Below are positions 1 through 7,119 of a stretch of DNA of 34,085 nucleotides, piece by piece; position 1 is the first letter of the stretch; each line of letters starts with the position of its first letter. The translations under genes and the position numbers were made by a program. Origin of the DNA: Actinomycetes bacterium (lineage in GTDB: Bacteria > Actinomycetota > Actinomycetes > Actinomycetales > Microbacteriaceae); contig JAEWJX010000057.1 of assembly GCA_023386365.1 (NCBI GenBank), positions 1 to 34,085 on the forward strand, read 5' to 3'. Under the pieces are notes generated by a model, which had not been told where the DNA came from, did no database searches, and saw only the letters and a program-made list of their open reading frames with translations.

Positions 1-251
1 GCCTCATCCGGTCGCAGCGTCGGCTCGCGATCGTCTGCGCGGTCGCGTTCGTCGCGGTGCTCGTCGCGGTGCCGCAGCTGTTCGCCCTCATCCCGGGACT
101 AGACGCCACCCCGGTCGGTGTGGTGCCGGTGTCGTGGATCGTGCTCGGCGCCGGATTCTTCCCCGTGCTGATCGCGATCGCCGCCCTGTACGCGCGCACC
201 GCATCCCGCAACGAATCGCGCTACCGCTCACTCGCGGACGACGACGGATGA
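1..251 (+). CDS. Small membrane protein, DUF485-like (5' end missing)
   Basis: This is the C-terminal part of a small membrane protein. The frame is open from base 3 with no stop, so the true start lies before the window; the GTG at 57 is internal to a hydrophobic helix and is unlikely to be the start. Two hydrophobic segments are visible (one from about base 24 to 96, the second from about 135 to 195), followed by a charged tail ending in a run of Asp and Gly. Its stop overlaps the start of the next gene (ATGA at 248-251), so the two are translationally coupled. Small two-helix proteins of the DUF485 (YjcH/MctB) type are commonly encoded directly before acetate/monocarboxylate symporters of the SSS family, and both size and context fit that. 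The DUF485 assignment rests on context and topology rather than a clear motif. Confidence 0.6.
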   Translation, partial: LIRSQRRLAIVCAVAFVAVLVAVPQLFALIPGLDATPVGVVPVSWIVLGAGFFPVLIAIAALYARTASRNESRYRSLADDDG

Positions 252-1687
252 CGCCCGCCCTCGGCTACGGGTCGATCGTCGCCGTCACGCTCGCCACCGT
301 GCTCATCGGCTTCTTCGGGGTGCGCCTGTCGCGCACCACCAGCGACTTCTACGTGGCCAGCCGCACCGTCCGGCCGTGGTGGAACGCGTCCGCCATCGGC
401 GGCGAGTACCTGTCGGCGGCGAGCGTGCTCGGCATCGCCGGGCTCGTGCTGCTTCAGGGGGAGGCCGCCCTCTGGTTCCCGATCGGGTACACCGCCGGGT
501 ACCTCATGCTGCTGCTGTTCGTGGCGGCGCCGCTTCGCCGCTCGGGCGCCTACACGGTGCCCGACTTCACCCAGGCGCGCCTCGAGTCGCGGGCGGTGCG
601 CCGGGTGACATCGGTGCTGGTGATCGTCATCGGGTGGCTGTACATCGTGCCGCAGCTGCAGGGCGCCGCGTTGACGGTGGGCATCACCACCGGGCTGCCG
701 CGGTGGGTGGGGGCCGTCGCGGTGGCGGTGATCGTGGGGGTCGTCGTCGCGGCGGGAGGGATGCGGTCGATCACCTTCGTGCAGGCCTTCCAGTACTGGT
801 TGAAGCTCACCGCCGTCGCCGCGCCGGTCGTCTTCGTCCTGCTTCTGCAACCGGGCGCGGCCGTGTCGGCGGATGCGGTAGCCGACGCGTTCCCGCCGTT
901 CTCGGTGGAAGGCCCCGACGACATCTACCGGGCGGCGTCGCTGCTGATCGCCCTCCTGCTCGGCACCCTCGGCCTCCCGCACGTCCTGGTGCGGTTCTAT
1001 ACGAACCCCGACGGCGCCGCCGCCCGCCGCACCACCCTCATCGTGCTGTGCCTGCTGTCGGCGTTCTACCTGTTCCCTGTCGCCATCGGGATGCTGGGGC
1101 GCGTGTACCTGCCGGAGCTTGCGGCCGGCGACCCCGACGCGCTCCTGCTGCTCCTGCCGGCCGAGGTGCTGCCGAGCCCCTACGCGGAAGCGGTCACCGC
1201 GCTCGTCATCGCGGGCGCGTTCGGCGCCTTCCTCTCCACATCGTCGGGGCTCGTCGTCTCACTTGCCGGTGTGGTCAGTCAGGAGTTGTTCGGCGGCTCG
1301 GTGCGCGGGTTCCGGATCGCCGCCGTCGGGTCGGTGGCGGTGCCGCTGCTGGTGGCGGCGATCACCGAGACCGCCGGACTCGCCGGGTCGGTGGGGCTCG
1401 TGTTCGCGTTCACCGCATCCACTCTGTGTCCGGTGCTGGTGCTCGGGATCTGGTGGCGGGGTCTCACCGCGCGCGGCGCGATCGCGGGGATGGCGACGGG
1501 CGCGTTCGCGTGCGGCACCGCGATCCTGGTCGGACCCTTCGTGCCGGGGCCGCTGCTGGAGCAGCCCGCCGCCTGGACGGTGCCGCTCGCCGGGCTCGTG
1601 ATGGTGCTGGTGTCACGCGCCGACCGGCGCCGCATCCCGCGCGGTGTCGACCGCACGCTGGCGCTGTTGCACCTGCCCGAGCGGTGA
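248..1687 (+). CDS. Sodium:solute symporter (SSS family, ActP/MctC-like)
   Basis: The 479-residue protein is almost entirely hydrophobic, with about a dozen membrane helices. Near the N-terminus it has the SSS signature region, a DFYVASR stretch followed by GGEYLSAAS, which closely resembles ActP/MctC transporters that import acetate, pyruvate or propionate with sodium or protons. It is shorter than MctC-type members, mainly at the C-terminus, which ends soon after the last helix with a basic tail. The ATG at 248 is chosen because it overlaps the upstream stop in ATGA; an open frame extends back to 134, but that part is out-of-frame reading of the upstream gene. The exact substrate cannot be read from sequence. 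It converges on purA with a 19-base gap. Confidence 0.88.
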   Translation: MTPALGYGSIVAVTLATVLIGFFGVRLSRTTSDFYVASRTVRPWWNASAIGGEYLSAASVLGIAGLVLLQGEAALWFPIGYTAGYLMLLLFVAAPLRRSGAYTVPDFTQARLESRAVRRVTSVLVIVIGWLYIVPQLQGAALTVGITTGLPRWVGAVAVAVIVGVVVAAGGMRSITFVQAFQYWLKLTAVAAPVVFVLLLQPGAAVSADAVADAFPPFSVEGPDDIYRAASLLIALLLGTLGLPHVLVRFYTNPDGAAARRTTLIVLCLLSAFYLFPVAIGMLGRVYLPELAAGDPDALLLLLPAEVLPSPYAEAVTALVIAGAFGAFLSTSSGLVVSLAGVVSQELFGGSVRGFRIAAVGSVAVPLLVAAITETAGLAGSVGLVFAFTASTLCPVLVLGIWWRGLTARGAIAGMATGAFACGTAILVGPFVPGPLLEQPAAWTVPLAGLVMVLVSRADRRRIPRGVDRTLALLHLPER

Positions 1688-1691
1688 GCCA

Positions 1692-1704
1692 CCCCGCTGA
1701 GGGG
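1692..1704. terminator. Weak hairpin between convergent symporter gene and purA
   Basis: A CCCC/GGGG stem with a five-base loop lies midway between the TGA of the symporter (1685-1687) and the stop of purA on the minus strand (1707-1709). There is no T-run on either side, so this is at best a weak bidirectional terminator. Confidence 0.3.
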
Positions 1705-1706
1705 CG

Positions 1707-2993
1707 TCAGTCGAGCAGGTCGTGCCGTACGACGATCGCCTCACGGCCGGGGCCGACGCCGATGGCCGACATGCGCGAACCGGACATCTCTTCCAGCGCG
1801 ACCACGTAGTCCTGGGCGGCCTTCGGCAGGTCGGAGAACTGGCGGACGCCGGTGATGTCTTCGCTCCACCCGGGCAGCTCTTCGTAGATCGGCTTCGCGT
1901 GGTGGAAGTCGGTCTGACTGACCGGCACCTCGTCGTGGCGCACGCCGTCGACGTCGTAGGCGACGCACACGGGGATGCGCTCGAGGCCGGTGAGCACGTC
2001 GAGCTTGGTGAGCACGAAGTCGGTGACGCCGTTGATGCGAGCCGCGTAGCGGGCGATGGGCGCGTCGTACCAACCGGTGCGGCGGGGGCGGCCGGTGGTG
2101 GTGCCGAACTCGAACCCGGCGGAGCGCAGGAACTCGCCCGACTCGTCGAACAGTTCGGTGGGGAAGGGGCCCGAGCCGACGCGGGTCGTGTAGGCCTTGA
2201 CGACGGCGATGACGCGGTCGAAGCGGTTGGGTGCGACACCGGATCCGGTGGCGGCGCCGCCGGACGTGGCGTTCGACGAGGTGACGAACGGGTACGTGCC
2301 GTGGTCGACGTCGAGCATGGTGGCCTGGCCGCCTTCGAACAGCACCGTCTTGCCGCCGTCGAGGGCGCGGTTCAGTTCGAGGCTGGTGTCGGCGACCATC
2401 GGGCGCAGGCGGTCGACGTACGAGAGCAGGTCGTCGACCACTTCGTCGGCCGAGATGGCGCGACGGTTGTAGACCTTCAGCAGCAGGTGGTTCTTCTGGT
2501 CGAGGGCGCCTTCGACCTTCTGGCGCAGGATGTTCTCGTCGAAGAGGTCTTGCATGCGGATGCCGACGCGGTTGATCTTGTCGGCGTATGCGGGGCCGAT
2601 GCCGCGGCCGGTGGTGCCGATCTGACGCTTGCCGAGGAAGCGTTCGGTGACCCGGTCGAGGGTGCGGTGGTAGCTGGTGATGACGTGCGCGTTGGCCGAG
2701 ATGAGCAGCTTCGACACGTCGACGCCGCGGGCGGTGAGCGCCTCGAGTTCGCTGAAGAGCACCTCGATGTCGACGACGACGCCGTTGGCGATGACGGGGG
2801 TGACGCCGGGGCTGAGGATGCCGGAGGGCAGCAGGTGCAGCGCGTACTTCTGGTCGCCGATGACGACGGTGTGGCCGGCGTTGTTGCCGCCGTTGAACTT
2901 CACGACGTAGTCGACGCGGTCTCCGAGCAGGTCGGTGGCCTTGCCTTTGCCTTCATCGCCCCACTGGGCGCCGATGAGAACGATCGCGGGCAT
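1707..2993 (-). CDS. purA: Adenylosuccinate synthetase
   Basis: This enzyme joins IMP and aspartate with GTP to make adenylosuccinate, the first committed step to AMP, in the cytoplasm. The 428-residue length is normal for bacterial PurA. The N-terminal P-loop GDEGKGK (residues 12-18, catalytic Asp13) and NAGHT with His41 are both present at the family positions, followed by TTGRGIGPAY, the SNATSGGAATGSG stretch and the C-terminal TKLDVL guanine-binding motif. The start at 2993 is set by the canonical N-terminus (MPAIVLIGAQWGDEGKGK) and by an AGGGAG Shine-Dalgarno at 3001-3006, seven bases upstream; the frame is open further back, but that sequence is not PurA-like. It is a single gene, with a leader of roughly 30 bases if the TAGGCT hexamer at 3031-3036 (minus strand) is the -10. 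Confidence 0.98.
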   Translation of the reverse strand: MPAIVLIGAQWGDEGKGKATDLLGDRVDYVVKFNGGNNAGHTVVIGDQKYALHLLPSGILSPGVTPVIANGVVVDIEVLFSELEALTARGVDVSKLLISANAHVITSYHRTLDRVTERFLGKRQIGTTGRGIGPAYADKINRVGIRMQDLFDENILRQKVEGALDQKNHLLLKVYNRRAISADEVVDDLLSYVDRLRPMVADTSLELNRALDGGKTVLFEGGQATMLDVDHGTYPFVTSSNATSGGAATGSGVAPNRFDRVIAVVKAYTTRVGSGPFPTELFDESGEFLRSAGFEFGTTTGRPRRTGWYDAPIARYAARINGVTDFVLTKLDVLTGLERIPVCVAYDVDGVRHDEVPVSQTDFHHAKPIYEELPGWSEDITGVRQFSDLPKAAQDYVVALEEMSGSRMSAIGVGPGREAIVVRHDLLD

Positions 2994-3030
2994 AGGTCTT
3001 CTCCCTAGGTTCGACGGGGGATTACACCCC

Positions 3031-3036
3031 AGCCTA
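3031..3036 (-). promoter_or_regulatory. Candidate -10 of purA (TAGGCT)
   Basis: TAGGCT on the minus strand lies 37 bases before the purA ATG. Together with the AGGGAG Shine-Dalgarno this is an ordinary leadered promoter, unlike most starts in the window. No convincing -35 is visible. Confidence 0.35.
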
Positions 3037-3080
3037 TCGGCACGGGCCTGCTGGTTCCTCGGATGCTGAGAGTCCGCTCG

Positions 3081-3104
3081 AACTTGCACACGGATGTGCA
3101 GGTT
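3081..3104. promoter_or_regulatory. Probable TetR operator, 24-bp near-perfect palindrome
   Basis: Left arm AACTTGCACA (3081-3090), centre CGGA, right arm TGTGCAGGTT (3095-3104). Nine of ten arm positions are complementary. It lies just upstream of the -10-like hexamer of the TetR gene and covers the -35 region, the usual place for an autorepressor site of this family. Confidence 0.65.
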
Positions 3105-3109
3105 AGGCG

Positions 3110-3115
3110 TAGCAT
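3110..3115 (+). promoter_or_regulatory. Candidate -10 (TAGCAT) of the TetR operon, leaderless
   Basis: TAGCAT ends six bases before the GTG at 3122, so transcription would begin at or next to the start codon. The hexamer is flanked exactly by GGCG (3106-3109) and CGCC (3116-3119). No Shine-Dalgarno is present. Confidence 0.5.
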
Positions 3116-3121
3116 CGCCGA

Positions 3122-3745
3122 GTGACCCAGAGCGAGAACCCGCGCCGCCGCCGCGACGCCGAAGAGAACCGCGCCGCCCTCCTCCAGGCGGCCGGCAGCG
3201 TGCTCAACCGCGACCCCGACGCGTCCCTCGACGCCATCGCATCCGCCGCCGGCCTCAGTCGCCGCGCCCTCTACGGGCACTTCGCCACCCGCGACGACCT
3301 GCTGCGCTCGCTGCTCGCCTACCGCGTGAGCCGCCTCCTCGCCGCCACCGAACAGGTGGAACACCCCGACCCCGCCGCCCTGCTCGCCCTCATCGGCGTG
3401 CGGATGTGGCGCGAAGTCGAGGGCGTGCGGGTGATGGCGCAGTTCACGGTGCGCGGGCCGTTCCAGCACGAGCTCGCGTTCGCGCTCGCCCCGCTGCGCG
3501 ACCGGGTGCGCCACGCCGTCACCGTGGGCGCCGCATCCGGTCGCATCCGCGACGACATCGCGCCGGATGTGCTGGCGCGGCTGGTCGAGGGTGCCGTGCT
3601 GTCGGTCCTCGACGAGGCGACGCGCTCCGAGATCGACGTGCCCACCGGCGAGAAACTGGTGGCCCTGTCGGTGCTGGCGGTCCTCGGCTTCGGCGCATCC
3701 GACGCGCACCGCATCATCGAGTCGACCCCGGAGCTGTCGGCGTGA
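3122..3745 (+). CDS. TetR/AcrR-family transcriptional regulator
   Basis: This is a 207-residue dimeric repressor-type protein. A basic N-terminal arm rich in Arg is followed by a TetR helix-turn-helix at about residues 36-58 (DAIASAAGLSRRALYGHFATRDDLL), where the recognition helix and YxHF motif are clear. The rest is an all-helical ligand-binding domain without recognisable ligand residues. The GTG start at 3122 is supported by the hexamer TAGCAT six bases upstream and by the protein beginning just before the HTH. It overlaps the next gene by GTGA, and the next two genes are a degenerate ABC-ATPase-like protein and a YhgE/Pip membrane protein, so it most likely controls that export-like operon through the palindrome at 3081-3104. 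Confidence 0.93.
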   Translation: MTQSENPRRRRDAEENRAALLQAAGSVLNRDPDASLDAIASAAGLSRRALYGHFATRDDLLRSLLAYRVSRLLAATEQVEHPDPAALLALIGVRMWREVEGVRVMAQFTVRGPFQHELAFALAPLRDRVRHAVTVGAASGRIRDDIAPDVLARLVEGAVLSVLDEATRSEIDVPTGEKLVALSVLAVLGFGASDAHRIIESTPELSA

Positions 3746-4332
3746 AGATCGAGCTCTCGGGCGTCGACAAGGGCACAGCCCTCCCCCTCACCACGGTCGG
3801 CTTCCGCTCCGGCGAGTTGACCCTCGCCGAAGCCGAGACCGCCGAACGCCCCACCGTGCTGGGCCTCATCGCGAGCGGCCGCATGCGGCCCGCGAACGGC
3901 ACGGTGCGCATCGACGGCGAACCGGATGCTGCCCGCATCCGCCGCGAGGTGGCGCTCGTCGACGCGCCGACCGTGAGCGAACCCCCGCCCGGGGTCACCG
4001 TGCGCGGTGTCGTCGAGGAGGAGCTCATGTTCGCCGGCCGGTGGCCGTCGCGGAATGCCACCGACGCCATGCTCGACGGACTGGGCCTGAGCGACCACGC
4101 ATCCACCCGCATGGCCGACCTGGCCCCCGCCGCCCGCATCCGGATGCTGAGCGAGCTGGCGCTGTTGCGGCCGGGTGTCGCGGGTCTCGTCGTGGTGTCG
4201 CCCGACCGGCACGGCGGCGAGCCGTCCCAGTGGCACACCGACCTCACGCGCATCGCCGAGCGGGATGTCGCGGTGCTCGCCATCATCGGCCGCCCCGCCA
4301 TGGCGGCCCTCGTGCCCTGGAGCGCCGAATGA
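3742..4332 (+). CDS. ABC-ATPase-like protein with all catalytic motifs lost
   Basis: The 196-residue protein keeps the layout of a small ABC ATPase but not its active site. Residues 1-60 read like an ABC start (a GxLTL strand, then a segment ending GRMRPANGTVRIDG, which matches the usual conserved end of the Walker A helix and following strand). Where the Walker A glycines and GKST should stand there is AEAETAERPTVLGL. The signature LSGGQ position reads LAPAARIRMLSELALLRP, the Walker B strand reads LVVVSPDRHGG with no DE pair, and the H-loop strand has no His. It should not hydrolyse ATP as a normal ABC subunit. It lies between a TetR gene and a YhgE/Pip gene with GTGA and ATGA overlaps, which argues for a retained structural or regulatory role. 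The relation to ABC ATPases is my reading from motif order. Confidence 0.7.
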   Translation: MKIELSGVDKGTALPLTTVGFRSGELTLAEAETAERPTVLGLIASGRMRPANGTVRIDGEPDAARIRREVALVDAPTVSEPPPGVTVRGVVEEELMFAGRWPSRNATDAMLDGLGLSDHASTRMADLAPAARIRMLSELALLRPGVAGLVVVSPDRHGGEPSQWHTDLTRIAERDVAVLAIIGRPAMAALVPWSAE

Positions 4333-6056
4333 GGATCCGCGCCATGATCCAGGCGGAACTGCGCCGCCTCACCGCCACCCCGATGGCGGTCATCGCCCTG
4401 CTCGCGCTGTGCATCGTGCCGGTGCTGTACGGCGGCCTGTACCTGTGGGCCAACCAGGACCCGTATGAGCGTTTCGACCAGGTGCCGGTGGCGCTCGTGA
4501 TGCTCGACGAGGGTGGGGAGCTCGACGGCGACCACGTGGTGGTCGGCGAGCAGGTGGCCGAGCAGCTGCTCGACTCGGGCACCTTCGACTGGCACGAGGT
4601 CGACGCCGGCGAGGCGGCTGAGGGGCTCGAGGCGTCGCGCTACGACTTCACGGTGACGATCCCCGCCGACTTCACCGCCGACCTGCGGTCGGCCGCCACC
4701 GACGACCCGCGGCAGGCGCAGATCGAACTCAGCACGAACGACGCCGGCAGCTACCTCGCCACCACGATCGGCGGGCAGGCGGGTGCCACGCTGCTCACGA
4801 AGATCACGAAGCAGGTGACCGAGCAGGCGGCCACCCAGCTGCTCGACGGCATCGCGCGCATCCGCGACGGGATGACGGATGCGGCCGACGGCGCCGCGCG
4901 ACTGGCCGACGGCACCGCGACCGCGGCATCCGGGGCGTCGTCGCTGGCCGACGGCACCTCTCAGCTCGCCGCCGGCGCGGCGCAGGTCGCCGACGGCAAC
5001 GCGCAGCTCGCCGAGAAGGCGGATCAGGTGGGCGCCGCCGCGCAGCAGGTCGACGACCGGCTGCCCGAGGCGCGCGCCGACATCGCCGCCCTGCTCGCCG
5101 ACCGGGGGCTCACGACGGATCAGATCGACGAGGTGCTCGCGCGGCTCGACCCGGTGGCGTCGGCGGTCGACGAGGCGAACGCGCGCGTGCAGTCGACGGT
5201 CGACCAGATCGACCGGCTCGCCGCCGGAGCCCAGAAGGTGGCCACAGGTGCGGCATCCGCGGCATCCGGTGCGGCGCAGCTGAGCGACGGCCTCTCGACC
5301 CTCGACTCGGGCGCGACACAACTCAGCGACGCGCTGGCCGACGGTGTCGCGCAGATCCCCGACCAGACGGCCGCCGAACGCGACGCCCAGGCGGCGGCCA
5401 TCGCCGACCCCGTCGCGCTCGAGACGTCGAACGTCGCCAGCGCCGGCAGCTACGGCGCCGGCCTCGCCCCGTTCTTCGCCGCCCTCGCCGCGTGGATCGG
5501 CATGTATGCGCTGTTCCTCATCGTGAAGCCGGTGTCGCGTCGGGCGATCACCGCGCTGCACTCCCCCGTGAAGATCACCCTCGCCGGATGGCTGACCCCC
5601 GGCATCCTGGGTGTCGTCCAGATGGCGGCCCTCTTCGGGGTGATCGCGTTGGCGCTCGGGTTCTCGGTGGCGTCACCGTGGGGCGTGTTCGGCATCATGG
5701 CGCTCGCCTCGCTGACGTTCGCGGCGATCATCCTGGCGCTGAATGTGTGGCTCGGGTCGGTGGGGCAGTTCCTGGGGTTGGTGTTGATGGTGCTGCAGCT
5801 GGTGACCGCGGGCGGCACGTTCCCGTGGCAGACGCTTCCGGGGCCGCTGGCGGCGCTGCACCACGTGCTGCCGATGGGCTACGCCGTGGATGCGATCCGT
5901 CAGTTCATGTACGGCGGCGACGCCGGGCGGGCGCTCCTCGACGCGGTCATCCTGGGCGGGTGGCTGCTGGTGGGCCTCGGCATCGCTGCTGTCGGCGTGA
6001 CCCGGATGACCCACTTCCGCACCCTGCGCGACCTGGAGCCGTCGCTCATCGGCTGA
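4329..6056 (+). CDS. YhgE/Pip-type membrane protein (ABC-2-like)
   Basis: The 575-residue protein has one N-terminal membrane helix (about residues 17-38), a large extracytoplasmic region, and about five membrane helices in the last 200 residues, the arrangement of the YhgE/Pip family related to ABC-2 permeases and ESX-linked transporters. Directly after the first helix comes the family's VALVMLDEGGEL segment. The middle third is a run of Ala/Gly/Asp heptad-like repeats (ADGTATAASG, SLADGTSQLAAG, VADGNAQLAEK), typical of YhgE coiled-coil stalks. The ATG at 4329 overlaps the stop of the preceding gene. The last 11 bases overlap the 3' end of the convergent methyltransferase gene. Family members act in export or envelope functions, but the cargo here is unknown. 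Confidence 0.88.
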   Translation: MRIRAMIQAELRRLTATPMAVIALLALCIVPVLYGGLYLWANQDPYERFDQVPVALVMLDEGGELDGDHVVVGEQVAEQLLDSGTFDWHEVDAGEAAEGLEASRYDFTVTIPADFTADLRSAATDDPRQAQIELSTNDAGSYLATTIGGQAGATLLTKITKQVTEQAATQLLDGIARIRDGMTDAADGAARLADGTATAASGASSLADGTSQLAAGAAQVADGNAQLAEKADQVGAAAQQVDDRLPEARADIAALLADRGLTTDQIDEVLARLDPVASAVDEANARVQSTVDQIDRLAAGAQKVATGAASAASGAAQLSDGLSTLDSGATQLSDALADGVAQIPDQTAAERDAQAAAIADPVALETSNVASAGSYGAGLAPFFAALAAWIGMYALFLIVKPVSRRAITALHSPVKITLAGWLTPGILGVVQMAALFGVIALALGFSVASPWGVFGIMALASLTFAAIILALNVWLGSVGQFLGLVLMVLQLVTAGGTFPWQTLPGPLAALHHVLPMGYAVDAIRQFMYGGDAGRALLDAVILGGWLLVGLGIAAVGVTRMTHFRTLRDLEPSLIG

Positions 6057-6666
6057 CGTGCTGGCGCACCCACTCGTGCATCACGATCGCGGCGGCGGCC
6101 GCGGCGTTGATGGAGCGGGTCGAGCCGAACTGCCGGATCTCGACGTGCGCATCCGCGGCGGCGATCGCCGCATCCGTCAGCCCCGGACCCTCCTGGCCGA
6201 ACAGCAGGATGCAGTGCTCCGGCAGTTCGAACGCGTCGACCGGCACGGCGCCGGGGGTGTTGTCGACGGCCACGATCGGCAGTTCGCGCTCACGCGCCCA
6301 CGCGCCCAGGTCGTCGATCGACGGATGCTGCAGCACATGCTGGTAACGGTCGGTCACCATCGCGCCGCGCCGGTTCCAGCGGCGGTTGCCGACGATGTGC
6401 ACCGTTTCGGCGGTGAACGCGTTGGCGGTGCGCACGATGGAGCCGATGTTGAGGTCGTGCTGCCAGTTCTCGATGGCGACGTGGAACGGATGCCGGCGCG
6501 TGTCGAGGTCGGCGACGATCGCGTCGATCCTCCAGTACCGGTAGCGGTCGACGACGTTGCGGGTGTCGCCGTTCTCGAGTAGCTCGGGGTCGTACCGCGG
6601 GTCGGTCGGCCGTTCGCCCTGCCACGGCCCCACCCCGACAGGTGCCCGATCCGTCTCGTCCGTCAC
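6046..6666 (-). CDS. SpoU/TrmH-family RNA 2'-O-methyltransferase
   Basis: The 206-residue protein is a SPOUT methyltransferase that would transfer a methyl group from SAM to a ribose 2'-OH in tRNA or rRNA. The three family motifs are present: NIGSIVRTANAF with Asn73 and Arg79, LLFGQEGPGL near residue 152-161, and the C-terminal RSINAAAAAAIVMHEW, matching the SLNVS-type motif. The first 60 residues form a short polar extension. The GTG at 6666 is preferred because TACTCT lies seven bases upstream on the minus strand, a leaderless arrangement; the frame is open further upstream but runs into the ArsR promoter. The nucleotide it modifies cannot be deduced. Confidence 0.9.
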   Translation of the reverse strand: MTDETDRAPVGVGPWQGERPTDPRYDPELLENGDTRNVVDRYRYWRIDAIVADLDTRRHPFHVAIENWQHDLNIGSIVRTANAFTAETVHIVGNRRWNRRGAMVTDRYQHVLQHPSIDDLGAWARERELPIVAVDNTPGAVPVDAFELPEHCILLFGQEGPGLTDAAIAAADAHVEIRQFGSTRSINAAAAAAIVMHEWVRQHVSR

Positions 6667-6673
6667 CTCCCCG

Positions 6674-6679
6674 AGAGTA
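6674..6679 (-). promoter_or_regulatory. Candidate -10 (TACTCT) of the RNA methyltransferase gene
   Basis: TACTCT on the minus strand is separated by seven bases from the GTG at 6666, consistent with a leaderless transcript. The GGAG directly abutting the GTG is too close to act as a Shine-Dalgarno. Confidence 0.4.
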
Positions 6680-6714
6680 CGGGGTTGACGGATGGGGAAC
6701 TCGGGCGTATCTTC

Positions 6715-6744
6715 TTCAACTGATCGGTTGATCAATGATATAGT
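6715..6744 (+). promoter_or_regulatory. ArsR-operon promoter with overlapping operator
   Basis: TTCAAC at 6715-6720 (-35-like) and TATAGT at 6739-6744 (-10) are 18 bases apart, and the -10 ends six bases before the GTG at 6751, so the transcript would be leaderless. The 16-bp element TCAACTGATCGGTTGA (6716-6731) is a palindrome with only one mismatched pair and overlaps the -35 and spacer. A weaker CAA-N8-TTG copy follows at 6733-6746 over the -10. The stretch is much richer in A/T than its surroundings. Autorepression by the ArsR protein is the likely use. Confidence 0.65.
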
Positions 6745-6750
6745 TGAATA

Positions 6751-7119
6751 GTGGATGACGAGATGGGCACCGACGAGCAGCTGAACCGCGCGTTCCTGGC
6801 CCTCGGAGACCCGGTGCGACGCGCGATCGTCGCCCGGCTCAGCCGAGGCCCCGCAACCGTGAACGAGCTCGCCGAACCGTTCGACATCACCCTCCAGGCG
6901 GTGTCGAAGCACATCGGAGTGCTCGAGCAGGCAGGCCTCGTCACGCGCACGCGTGACGCCCAGCGCCGGCCCGTTCACCTGCAGCCCGCGTCGCTCGAAC
7001 GCCTCACCGCGTGGATCGACCGGTACCGCCTCGAGACCGAACGGCGGTTCCGCGCCCTCGACGCCCTGCTCGCATCCACCGACGGCACCACGAGTGCCAC
7101 CAAGGAGAAGGAATCATGA
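6751..7119 (+). CDS. ArsR-family winged-helix regulator
   Basis: The 122-residue protein matches short ArsR regulators that are paired with SRPBCC proteins. It begins with the family-typical FLALGDPVRRAIVARLSRGPATV and has the winged-helix recognition region NELAEPFDITLQAVSKHIGVLEQAGLV. No cysteine pair for metal sensing is present, so it is not a classic arsenic sensor. The GTG at 6751 is placed by the -10 hexamer TATAGT six bases upstream. The stop overlaps the next ATG (ATGA at 7116-7119), so the regulator and the SRPBCC protein are made together and probably respond to the same signal. Confidence 0.93.
   Translation: MDDEMGTDEQLNRAFLALGDPVRRAIVARLSRGPATVNELAEPFDITLQAVSKHIGVLEQAGLVTRTRDAQRRPVHLQPASLERLTAWIDRYRLETERRFRALDALLASTDGTTSATKEKES

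Noticed and set aside
134..247. Longer symporter start at 134
   Set aside because: These codons read the upstream gene out of frame and give an Arg-rich stretch unlike symporter N-termini; ATG 248 overlaps the upstream stop.
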